A stretch of DNA of 6,735 bases from Acholeplasmataceae bacterium (GTDB lineage Bacteria > Bacillota_I > Bacilli_A > Acholeplasmatales > Acholeplasmataceae). Below, one piece after another: positions 1 to 6,734 of the stretch (position 1 is the stretch's first letter; each line of letters starts with the position of its first letter). The position numbers were made by a program, and so were the translations under genes. The DNA is taken from positions 1-6,735 of the forward strand of contig JAUSOA010000178.1 of the NCBI GenBank assembly GCA_030656435.1, read 5' to 3'. The notes under the pieces were generated by a model. It was not told the origin of the DNA, ran no database searches, and saw only the letters and a list, made by a program, of their open reading frames with translations.

Positions 1-1364
1 ATGAAGAAAACCTTGGTGTTCACTCATGGGGATGGCAAGGCACTGGTCCAGAATGGGGAACTCCTGCTAAGTTATTTACAAAAGCTGGTGTTGCACCTTC
101 AGGAATCGAAGTCAAAGCATTTATGGCACAAGCTGCTGAAACATGGGCTGGATTACTCATTTATGCTGGCGGAGACGAAAACAAGAAGACTGGTGACGTT
201 ACATTAGCACTTTCTGGTGCTGATGCGAATGGAGAAGTCGGTATTGCTTATGTAGTTAGTAAGGGTGATGCTTATACAGCTGGCGATAATGTTTATTATA
301 ACAATTATGCTGGTTTCAAAGAAGCAGCGTTTACTTTCAAATTAATGCCTTTCAATAATGATGACAAGAGCGGAACATATGCTGTTGATCCAACTACTAT
401 TATTGTAAAGACTAGTGCTCAAATTTCTTCACCTTATCCAACTGCAACTGATAAAGCTGCAGCTAGAGAAATCATCGAAGGTTGGTTTAGCGTTCGTGAA
501 ATTATTGGTGCTGGTTATGGTGCACCATTAGCAATCGAAAGAGTTGACTTTGCAACTTCGAATGCAACTCTAAATGCATTTGTTATTATCCTAGAAACTC
601 CATTAAATAATACAAAGAGATATGAAGTTTTCTTTGATTTAGGTTTCCCAGAAGAAACTTTGGATGTTGCAAAACAAGTTGCAGTTACAGTTAATGTTAC
701 CGTTCCTGCAAATACTCCTACTGATGCTGCAATTAAATTAGCTGGTGGTATGAATGGATGGAATCCAGAACATGCTAACTATGCTGCAGTCAAAGTTGGA
801 ACTACAATGGTTTATTCATTAACATTTAATGTTGATGTAACTGCTCCATACACAAATATCGATTACAAGTGGACAAGAGGTTCTTGGGCAACAGAGGAAT
901 TTATAGCTTCAAACCGCACATTAGTTATTCCAAATAATGTCGATACAATTACCTTTGAAGATACAGTAGAAGCTTGGGCAGATATTACACCTCCAACGGA
1001 TAAATATGCAGCTCCAGTTCGTATGGCTGAAGCTAACCTATCAGCTTCACTCGAAGTTGCTATGGACACTCAAAAACCAGTGTTAACCTTTATTTCTCCA
1101 GCGGGTATCGTTGGTAAGGTTGCTGCTGAAAGAATTATTGATGTAACTTGGGGTCAACCATTCAATCAAAACTTATTCCCAAGATTTAGAGTACTTGATG
1201 ACCGTGATGGCGATATTACACCATTTGTTTATGTACCTAAAGGCGCTTACTCAGTGCTTGATACAAGAACAGTTGGTAATTATACGATCATGCTACGTGT
1301 TGTCGACAAATGGGGCAATGTAACTGAAGAGACGTTTATCTTCAGAGTTGTCAAGAGTTCTTAA
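1..1364 (+). CDS. Secreted multi-module starch/alpha-glucan-binding protein, C-terminal part (5'-truncated by window)
   Basis: The frame is open from the left edge (first full codon at 3), so the ATG at 123 is internal and the true start lies outside; 453 codons are visible. Fragment residues about 1-110 are rich in Trp and Gly (HSWGW, GPEWGTPAK, TWAGLLIYAGGDENKKTGD) and resemble the CBM41/pullulanase-associated type. Residues about 140-220 look like the linker fold that follows it in pullulanases. Residues about 225-328 match CBM20-type starch-binding modules: a GGMNGWNP turn (W253), then YKWTRGSW (W290, W295) and an SNRTLVIP strand. Residues about 358-453 form a DUF5011-like Ig domain with DDRDGDIT near 400 and a VGNYTI...VVDKWGNVTEE ending. 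No glycoside hydrolase catalytic motif is visible; one could lie upstream. It may be the tail of an amylopullulanase or a catalytically inactive surface starch-binder. Its place before a maltodextrin transporter suggests it supplies substrate. Family assignments were made by eye: CBM20 is the firmest, CBM41 the weakest. Confidence 0.8.
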   Translation, partial: EENLGVHSWGWQGTGPEWGTPAKLFTKAGVAPSGIEVKAFMAQAAETWAGLLIYAGGDENKKTGDVTLALSGADANGEVGIAYVVSKGDAYTAGDNVYYNNYAGFKEAAFTFKLMPFNNDDKSGTYAVDPTTIIVKTSAQISSPYPTATDKAAAREIIEGWFSVREIIGAGYGAPLAIERVDFATSNATLNAFVIILETPLNNTKRYEVFFDLGFPEETLDVAKQVAVTVNVTVPANTPTDAAIKLAGGMNGWNPEHANYAAVKVGTTMVYSLTFNVDVTAPYTNIDYKWTRGSWATEEFIASNRTLVIPNNVDTITFEDTVEAWADITPPTDKYAAPVRMAEANLSASLEVAMDTQKPVLTFISPAGIVGKVAAERIIDVTWGQPFNQNLFPRFRVLDDRDGDITPFVYVPKGAYSVLDTRTVGNYTIMLRVVDKWGNVTEETFIFRVVKSS

Positions 1365-1369
1365 GGAGG
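1363..1369 (+). promoter_or_regulatory. Ribosome-binding site of malE, overlapping the upstream stop codon
   Basis: AAGGAGG lies 6 bases before the ATG at 1376 and shares two bases with the TAA stop of the upstream gene. It is a near-perfect anti-16S match, fitting the high expression expected of a binding protein, and it allows translational coupling with the upstream gene. Confidence 0.85.
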
Positions 1370-1375
1370 CCGCCC

Positions 1376-2770
1376 ATGAAAAAACTATTATCAGTATTAT
1401 TCATTTTCTTAGCTATATTCTCATTGGCAGCTTGTAAACCAAGTGCTGAAACTCCAACAGATGAACCAACAGTACCAATTGAACCATCAAACAATGGTCA
1501 ACGTATTGACTTTGGTGATACATTCACTCGTAAATCTAAGATTACAGTTTGGATCGATGATGAAGCTGGCGAATATATGACAGCTGTTATCGCTGAATTC
1601 AACAAACTTTATCCAAATATCGTTGTAGAACATCAACATTACGGTTCTGTAGATGCACGTGAAATGTTAAAGACATTTGGTCCATCAGGAAATGGTGCTG
1701 ACGTATTCCAATTCCCACATGACCATTTGGCTCAAGCAGTTCTAGAAGACTTAGTTTATCCACTTCCTGCAGCAACTCAAACAAAACTAGCTGCTCGCGC
1801 TCATGAACTAGGATTAAGTATCGCAACTTTAACTTATGATGAATCTGCTAAATCGTTCAATCCAACAAGTCCAAACGCAGTTGAAAGACTGTATGCAGTT
1901 CCTATGTCAATTGAATCAGTAGGTTTATTCTATAACACAGATTTAGTAACAACTCCTCATACAACTTATGAAGCTTTATTAGCTCAAGCTGCTATTTGGA
2001 ATGCTCAACCTGCTGCAGATAATGCTGCTGGTGACACACGTACAAATGCTCAAAAGGGTTATTTCTACTTAGGTACATCTAGCCATTGGGGCGATAGTTA
2101 CTTTAACCAACATATCTATTCAGCATTTGGATTCTATCCATTTGGACCTACTCTTGATGATCCATCAGCAGTTGGATTTGTGAATGCAGTCCCTGCATTG
2201 ACTTGGATGGTTAATACGTTAAAGCCACAAGTAACAGGAACTGGTGCTCATAACTCAGTTACTGCAGGTGCAAACTTTGAACAAGGTAAGACTCCTTACA
2301 TTATTGCAGGACCATGGAACCATGAAGCATATAAGGCATCAGCAACATTAAATTATGCTGTAGCTCCAATGCCAACAATCGGTGGTAACCAAGCAAAGAC
2401 ATTTGCTGGTGCAATGATGGCTGCTGTTTACAAGTATTCAGATCATAAAGAAGATGCAATTAAGTTCGTTGAATTCTTAAACTCTGATATCGCTATGGCA
2501 TTACAGTATGAATATAAAGGTAAATTACCAGCACTTAAGAGTGCACTTCTAGAAAATATTGAAGGCGTTAATGAAGACACATTGTTGATGGCTATGGCTG
2601 CTCAACTTCAAACTTCAGTTCCAATGCCAACAATCCCACAAGTTACTTATTACTGGGGACCAGGCGAAACAATGATTATTCAAGTTTGGAACAACGCAAT
2701 TGCTCCATCAACAGCTGTTGTAACAGCTGAAGCTTCATATCGCACAAGCGCAGGCTTAGGCGGGAATTAA
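1376..2770 (+). CDS. malE: Maltose/maltodextrin ABC transporter substrate-binding lipoprotein (MalE family)
   Basis: This 464-residue lipoprotein should capture maltodextrins outside the cell and deliver them to the MalF/MalG pair encoded next. It starts with KK, a hydrophobic helix and a LAAC lipobox (Cys20 lipidated), then a Pro/Thr/Glu-rich tether to about residue 50. The mature fold begins at ITVWIDDEAGEY (W59). Alignment by eye with E. coli MalE is good at the sugar site: FPHD (F113, D116) for W62/D65, SIESVGLFYN (E180) for E111, SYFN (Y242) for Y155, AGPW (W314) for W230, and the IPQVTYYW segment (W427) for W340. Only W62 is changed, to Phe, which keeps an aromatic. FEQGKTPYIIAGPW and MPTIPQ are classical family motifs. 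The start is fixed by the strong site at 1363. A maltodextrin substrate is well supported by these residues; chain-length preference cannot be read. Confidence 0.93.
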   Translation: MKKLLSVLFIFLAIFSLAACKPSAETPTDEPTVPIEPSNNGQRIDFGDTFTRKSKITVWIDDEAGEYMTAVIAEFNKLYPNIVVEHQHYGSVDAREMLKTFGPSGNGADVFQFPHDHLAQAVLEDLVYPLPAATQTKLAARAHELGLSIATLTYDESAKSFNPTSPNAVERLYAVPMSIESVGLFYNTDLVTTPHTTYEALLAQAAIWNAQPAADNAAGDTRTNAQKGYFYLGTSSHWGDSYFNQHIYSAFGFYPFGPTLDDPSAVGFVNAVPALTWMVNTLKPQVTGTGAHNSVTAGANFEQGKTPYIIAGPWNHEAYKASATLNYAVAPMPTIGGNQAKTFAGAMMAAVYKYSDHKEDAIKFVEFLNSDIAMALQYEYKGKLPALKSALLENIEGVNEDTLLMAMAAQLQTSVPMPTIPQVTYYWGPGETMIIQVWNNAIAPSTAVVTAEASYRTSAGLGGN

Positions 2771-2800
2771 TCAATAATAAATTTTTAACTGAAACTATGG

Positions 2801-2829
2801 TGAAGGCGGCAGATACACTGCCGCCCTCA
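2801..2829 (+). promoter_or_regulatory. GC-rich intercistronic hairpin between malE and malF
   Basis: GGCGGCAG (2805-2812) pairs perfectly with CTGCCGCC (2818-2825) around the 5-base loop ATACA. After one A/C mismatch the stem extends by TGA (2801-2803) with TCA (2827-2829). No uninterrupted T tract follows directly (TTTAGTTTAATTT), so full termination is unlikely. It stands out as GC-rich in an AT-rich gap. The likely role is partial attenuation or protection of the malE 3' end, as with intercistronic hairpins after malE in other bacteria. The structure is seen; the role is inferred. Confidence 0.8.
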
Positions 2830-2842
2830 TTTAGTTTAATTT

Positions 2843-2848
2843 GGAGGG
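2843..2848 (+). promoter_or_regulatory. Ribosome-binding site of malF, deciding the start at 2853
   Basis: GGAGGG lies 4 bases before the ATG at 2853. The in-frame TTG at 2841 overlaps this site and so cannot be the start. The site begins 14 bases after the outer stem of the intercistronic hairpin, so the hairpin need not block it. Confidence 0.85.
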
Positions 2849-2852
2849 CAAG

Positions 2853-5195
2853 ATGAAAGCAATAAGCATCATAAAAGCTATAGCCTCAGGCATTATTTGG
2901 GGATTGGGGCAATTACTCAACGGACAATTTTTAAAGGCCTTATTCTTTTTTGTTTTTTTCGCATCACTGATAACAATCGAACTAGCGTCAAGTAGTTACT
3001 TCAAAGAAACAGATCCATACGATAAAATGCTTGGTAAAGATCTTGGGGATTTATGGTATATCAACGGATTTTATGCTGAATACCAATTTGACAATATCAA
3101 CTATCAACCATTTGAAGATTTTTTAGTTACTATTGGTGGATTTGAGAATATCACAGAAGAACTATTTATTGAGTTTATGGCTAAGGACTTGAAGGAAAAC
3201 AATCCGTTAACATACAAAAACATTGCTACAAGCGAGGTTTTTTTAGCTGACGGTTTTGAAGATGAAGGTAAAGTTCATATTTTTAGACGACAAACACTCC
3301 ATAAAGATTTAGATAATAACTATTATGTGGAGCGAGATGTTACTCAATTAGACGGAAGCAACAAAAAAGAATACGTACAAACAACAGTTTTAACAGGTGT
3401 TTTAAATGAAAATAACATTCTTTATTCTAAAGAAGGTTTGACAACATTTGTTAAAAACGGTGAGATATATCGTAATTCAGGAATTTATTATGTAAGAGCA
3501 AGTGACAATGGTATTAACGTTTTAATCAATATATTAACTGAAGAAGTTGTTCCAAACGTTGCCTCAACAAGAGTTCAAGTTGTAGGACCTCTTTATGTCT
3601 TAAATAACCAAATATTTGAGTATTTTGAACCGGGTTTAATTTATAACTCAGCTCGATTACAGTATAAAGAAACACCGCTTTTTATCTCATTTAGACATGC
3701 AATGCTCAATACCTATTCATTTTCTTGGAATCAATATAATCAGAGTGATTTTACAAGATTGATGGTCAAGGTTTATTTTCATTTGAACCCTGATATTAAA
3801 GAAGCATTCGAAAGAGATTTTAATAACTTTTATTTTGATCGAGCTGGCGTATTTATTCGGGGTTATTGGGCTGTTACCACACTAGGGACAACCTATAGAG
3901 TCAATTACACAGGTCATATGGCGTTATATGATGCTATGGTTGGTAATCAAAGCTCACAATATACTTTATTTAACCTACCACAGGTTCAGCCACTCGAACA
4001 GATTCCAATACGTGGACACGTATCAACGATGCTACTTTTAGAAGGGCTTATCGGGGTTATCGGTTCTCTATTGTTATCGATATTTATGTTTTGGAGTATA
4101 TCAGATGCCTATAAGGTTTCTGAAGCAAAAAGATTGAATGAAAAAGTTTTAGATGATGTTAAGTATTTTAGAGATGTATATGAAAGAAGCTTTGAATATA
4201 TTATTTTATTCCCAGCAATCGTTGTTCTTGCATTTATCTCAATCATGCCAATTGTCTTTGGATTCGTCATGGCATTCACTAATATATCAGGTAATGCATC
4301 CATGGTCGATACATTCGATTGGGTTGGTTTAAAAAACTTCTTTGCCTTGTTTAATTTTGCTTCAGGATTAGGATCCTCTTTTGGACAAGCTTTTTGGCGA
4401 GTTTTAGGATGGACCATCATTTGGGCAATTTTATCGACTTTCACAGTTTTCTTCGGCGGTTTTTTCCAAGCCCTTATCTTAAATAGTGAAAGTGTTGTAT
4501 TTAGAAAATTTTGGCGTACTATTTTAATTCTTCCTTGGGCGATTCCAGCACTATTATCACAAATGGTGTTTTCAGTTATGTTTAACGAGTTTGGATTTAT
4601 CAATGCTCTACTTCAAGATATAGGAATCTATGATGTCTTGATAAATTTTGGAATGCTTAAGGTTCCATTTGATTCACTTACAGGATTAGCAAAGTTCTTT
4701 TACTTAGGACAGGATAACATTCAATGGTTTACCAATCCATTCAATCCGACCTTTGTTAGAACAGCATTAGTTGTTGTCAACATTTGGCTTGGCTTCCCAT
4801 ATTTCATGGCTTTAATGACAGGTGTGATGACAGCCATTGATCAAACGCTTTATGAGGCTGCAGATATTGATGGTGCTAACAGGTTCCAAAAAATATTCCA
4901 GATTACAATGCCTTTGGTTTTATATTCAACTGCTCCAATTTTGATTATGACATTCTCAGGGAACTTTAATAATTTCGGGGTAATCTACTTTATTACAGGT
5001 GGTGGACCGAACGCAGGAGTTGCCAGTCGAGGATTTGCAGGTGACACAGATATCTTGATTTCATGGATGTATAAACTAACTGTTGACTACTCCATTTATA
5101 ACATGGCTTCTGTGTTCTCAGTATTGATATTCTTGTTCGTAGGATCCATTACCGCATGGAACTTATCTAGAACTAGAGCATTCATGGAGGACTAA
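2853..5195 (+). CDS. malF: Maltodextrin ABC transporter permease, MalF family, with large extracytoplasmic insertion
   Basis: A 780-residue inner permease subunit expected to pair with MalG. The N-terminus has a GLGQLLNGQF-type motif (residues 17-26), common in Firmicutes MalF proteins, and a helix at about 28-44. A hydrophilic domain of about 345 residues (46-392) follows, then a second helix (393-417) and a charged cytoplasmic linker. The MetI-like core runs from about 447 to the end, with helices near 449-475, 516-540, 554-578, 636-660, 685-712 and 748-772. The EAA loop that docks the ATPase is intact: E668-A-A, then D673-G-A and a FQKIFQITMP tail. The FITGGGP segment after the next helix is typical of MalF. 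By positive-inside logic the 345-residue domain lies outside the cell. E. coli MalF also has a large external domain (P2), but it is shorter and sits elsewhere in the helix order. Four bases separate this gene from malG. Confidence 0.92.
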   Translation: MKAISIIKAIASGIIWGLGQLLNGQFLKALFFFVFFASLITIELASSSYFKETDPYDKMLGKDLGDLWYINGFYAEYQFDNINYQPFEDFLVTIGGFENITEELFIEFMAKDLKENNPLTYKNIATSEVFLADGFEDEGKVHIFRRQTLHKDLDNNYYVERDVTQLDGSNKKEYVQTTVLTGVLNENNILYSKEGLTTFVKNGEIYRNSGIYYVRASDNGINVLINILTEEVVPNVASTRVQVVGPLYVLNNQIFEYFEPGLIYNSARLQYKETPLFISFRHAMLNTYSFSWNQYNQSDFTRLMVKVYFHLNPDIKEAFERDFNNFYFDRAGVFIRGYWAVTTLGTTYRVNYTGHMALYDAMVGNQSSQYTLFNLPQVQPLEQIPIRGHVSTMLLLEGLIGVIGSLLLSIFMFWSISDAYKVSEAKRLNEKVLDDVKYFRDVYERSFEYIILFPAIVVLAFISIMPIVFGFVMAFTNISGNASMVDTFDWVGLKNFFALFNFASGLGSSFGQAFWRVLGWTIIWAILSTFTVFFGGFFQALILNSESVVFRKFWRTILILPWAIPALLSQMVFSVMFNEFGFINALLQDIGIYDVLINFGMLKVPFDSLTGLAKFFYLGQDNIQWFTNPFNPTFVRTALVVVNIWLGFPYFMALMTGVMTAIDQTLYEAADIDGANRFQKIFQITMPLVLYSTAPILIMTFSGNFNNFGVIYFITGGGPNAGVASRGFAGDTDILISWMYKLTVDYSIYNMASVFSVLIFLFVGSITAWNLSRTRAFMED
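5186..5190 (+). promoter_or_regulatory. Ribosome-binding site of malG inside the end of malF
   Basis: GGAGG lies 9 bases before the ATG at 5200 and within the last codons of malF. Together with the 4-base gap between the genes this implies translational coupling, suiting two subunits needed in equal amounts. It also supports 5200 as the start, and so the reality of the long N-terminal extension. Confidence 0.8.
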
Positions 5196-5199
5196 GGCG

Positions 5200-5829
5200 A
5201 TGACACTATTATATCTAGCATTAGCTTATTTATTCTTACTCATCATTTTGGTCAACTACGGAACGGTTTATGATTATGCTGTTAAAAAAGGTTATGAAAG
5301 CTTTAAGAGTCGACTAATCTCGCTGATTCCAGTATTCGGATACCTATATTTCCGTGAAAAAGAAGCGATACGTCTAGTCTCAGATCGCGAATTAAAACAC
5401 TTAGTGAGTTTTGAAATATTAGGAAAGAGAATTGCTTTATATAGCGGTTTACTGCTTGTAGCTATTCTTATAATGGTTCCTATATCGTTTCTTCTTGTAA
5501 CCGCAATAAACAATAATTTATTAAGAACAATGTTCATTATTTACGGTATTATCATCTCCTTTTTACTACATCAAGGACTTGTAGTTAATTATGCAAGTAA
5601 AAAGGGCTATGAAGGTATAAAGCCAGGCTTAGTCGGTTTAGTTCCTATCTATGGCTTTATCTATTATAATATGCAACCAAAGAGACGAAACGTATCTAAG
5701 CAAGCGATTCGCGAGGTATTCAAGTTTTCAAGTATCATCCAGAAAATCTTTGTTTATGGTCAAATTACTTTAGTCGCAGTCGTCGTCATTGTTCCTGTTA
5801 TCTATATTTTTGGTATGGCGTTTTCAAAT
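5200..5829 (+). repeat. Tandem 2 x 105-codon internal duplication in malG
   Basis: Codons 1-105 (5200-5514) and 106-210 (5515-5829) align at a constant offset of 105 residues with no gap. I count 29 identities by eye, including Y26/Y131, A27/A132, K29-K30-G31-Y32-E33 with K134-K135-G136-Y137-E138, K36/K141, P44/P149, G47/G152, Y50/Y155, V60-S61/V165-S166, Y81/Y186, L86-V87-A88/L191-V192-A193, V93-P94/V198-P199 and N105/N210. The second copy ends in the normal first MalG core helix, so the first copy carries an extra version of that helix. The DNA copies have diverged, so this is an old duplication, not a recent slippage or assembly artefact. Confidence 0.8.
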
Positions 5830-6582
5830 CTTCGCACCGATATTCCAAATCAAATTTGGCCAGATACACCAAGTTGGGAATCATTCAGATTTTTATTTGA
5901 GGAAACCAACTTTAAGAGATGGTATTGGAACACCTTAAAGATTGCAATGATCAACATGACAGTTGGTACAGTCTTAATTACTGGAGCTGCTTATGTATTC
6001 GCACGTTTCCAATTTAAGGGTAAAAAAGCAGGATTATTAACCATTTTAGTCCTTCAAGCATTCCCTTCATTTATGGGATTAATCGCAATGTATGTTCTCT
6101 TCTGGAAATTCGGTCTTTTAGGTAAACCAACTGCACTATCTATTCTCTATATAGGTGGGTCTATCCCAGGTAACCTATGGTTAATTAAGGGCTTCCTTTC
6201 TCAAATTCCTAAGGATTTAGATGAATCAGCGATGATTGATGGTGCATCTAAATTTCAGATCTTCGTTCGAATTATCCTACCGCTATCGGTCCCTATTTTA
6301 ACATTCGTAGCAGTTTCTATGTTTATGGGTCCTTGGATGGATTATTTACTTCCAGGATACTTACTCAGATTCAAGCCAGCAGGTGCAGCACCAGATTATG
6401 ATATTACACGTCAATGGACACTAGCAGTCGGATTATTTAAGTTTATCAACGATATTAACTATCAACATTACTCAGCATTTGCTGCTGGTGCTCTAATGGT
6501 TGGTATACCGATTACAATTTTATACATGCTCTTCCAGCGTTACCTAATCGAAGGTATTATGGCAGGAGCTACAAAAGGATGA
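5200..6582 (+). CDS. malG: Maltodextrin ABC transporter permease, MalG family, with duplicated N-terminal membrane extension
   Basis: A 460-residue permease; typical MalG proteins are about 270-300 residues, so roughly 180 are extra at the N-terminus. The MetI-like core starts near residue 184 with the usual first helix and MAFSNLR, followed by WYWNTLKIAM, AAYVFARFQFKGKK and IPGNLWLIKGF. The ATPase-docking loop reads E342-S-A ... D347-G-A, with Ser at the middle position of the usual EAA. The protein ends in the canonical IMAGATKG tail. The extension (1-183) has helices near 3-18, 78-102 and 108-128 and two copies of a KKGYE...K...L..L.P..G cytoplasmic motif (29-50 and 134-155). Residues 1-105 and 106-210 align without gaps. 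The extension loosely recalls small membrane proteins with a KGW..LIP.YN motif (DUF5684 style), a weak resemblance only. TGA is the stop, so the standard code applies. MalG identity is secure; the role of the extension is unknown. Confidence 0.92.
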   Translation: MTLLYLALAYLFLLIILVNYGTVYDYAVKKGYESFKSRLISLIPVFGYLYFREKEAIRLVSDRELKHLVSFEILGKRIALYSGLLLVAILIMVPISFLLVTAINNNLLRTMFIIYGIIISFLLHQGLVVNYASKKGYEGIKPGLVGLVPIYGFIYYNMQPKRRNVSKQAIREVFKFSSIIQKIFVYGQITLVAVVVIVPVIYIFGMAFSNLRTDIPNQIWPDTPSWESFRFLFEETNFKRWYWNTLKIAMINMTVGTVLITGAAYVFARFQFKGKKAGLLTILVLQAFPSFMGLIAMYVLFWKFGLLGKPTALSILYIGGSIPGNLWLIKGFLSQIPKDLDESAMIDGASKFQIFVRIILPLSVPILTFVAVSMFMGPWMDYLLPGYLLRFKPAGAAPDYDITRQWTLAVGLFKFINDINYQHYSAFAAGALMVGIPITILYMLFQRYLIEGIMAGATKG

Positions 6583-6596
6583 GAAATCATCCTTTT
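6573..6596 (+). terminator. Hairpin overlapping the malG stop codon (weak terminator)
   Basis: AAAAGGATGA (6573-6582) is perfectly complementary to TCATCCTTTT (6587-6596), giving a 10-bp stem with a GAAA loop of the GNRA type. The TGA stop of malG forms the top of the 5' arm. The only T tract is the last four bases of the stem, followed by CAGAC, so it is a weak terminator or a 3'-end stabiliser. Confidence 0.65.
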
Positions 6597-6608
6597 CAGA
6601 CTGTTGAT

Positions 6609-6675
6609 AAAAGCTAGTTTTGAAACTCCAGTATATTGCTGAACTTCAAAATTGGCTTTTTATTTTTGATTTTTC
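6609..6675 (+). terminator. Rho-independent terminator closing the operon
   Basis: The arms 6609-6624 (AAAAGCTAGTTTTGAA) and 6645-6660 (TTCAAAATTGGCTTTT) pair over 16 positions with two G-U wobbles and a 20-base loop. A T-rich run (TATTTTTGATTTTT) follows to about 6675. The A-rich 5' edge means it could also work on the opposite strand. Confidence 0.8.
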
Positions 6676-6693
6676 GAGTTATTTTTCTATAAA
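6666..6693 (+). promoter_or_regulatory. Possible promoter for a gene beyond the right edge
   Basis: TTGATT (6666-6671) and TATAAA (6688-6693) are separated by 16 bases, a fair sigma-70-like match. The region is so AT-rich that chance matches are expected, and the -35 box overlaps the terminator T tract. Confidence 0.3.
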
Positions 6694-6720
6694 TTCTGAA
6701 AATATATGAAATCACAGAAG

Positions 6721-6734
6721 ACTTGGACTCAAGT
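6721..6734. promoter_or_regulatory. Small inverted repeat at the right edge (possible operator)
   Basis: ACTTG (6721-6725) and CAAGT (6730-6734) form a perfect 5+5 inverted repeat around GACT. It lies about 28 bases after the candidate -10 box, where a repressor operator or leader hairpin could sit. It is short and cut off by the window end, so chance is a real alternative. Confidence 0.25.

Noticed and set aside
1..207. 68-codon frame starting with ATG at position 1
   Set aside because: It overlaps the frame that codes for the glucan-binding protein, has no family-like content, and its ATG at the window edge is chance.
863..1826. Short - strand frames at 863-1069 and 1599-1826
   Set aside because: Both are antisense to well-recognised domains and lack ribosome-binding sites or homology-like motifs.
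2841..2843. TTG at 2841 as the malF start
   Set aside because: It overlaps the GGAGGG ribosome-binding site that serves the ATG at 2853.
2946..2959. T6 and T7 runs near the malF start, possible slippage or phase-variation tract
   Set aside because: The runs encode a normal Phe-rich helix, the frame is intact, and such runs are expected in AT-rich membrane genes.
4109..4603. 164-codon frame on the - strand within malF
   Set aside because: It lies wholly opposite a clear MetI-like permease core and its sequence is low-complexity Lys/Asn/Thr-rich antisense of membrane helices.
5292..5537. 81-codon - strand frame opposite the malG N-terminus
   Set aside because: It is a shadow of the duplicated membrane module; the + strand frame has the ribosome-binding site and continues into the MalG core.
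6616..6733. Open - strand frame entering from the right edge and ending in TAG at about 6616-6618
   Set aside because: About 39 AT-rich codons (many Lys/Ile/Asn) crossing the terminator hairpin. It could be the tail of a convergent gene, but composition alone explains it, so it is not called.
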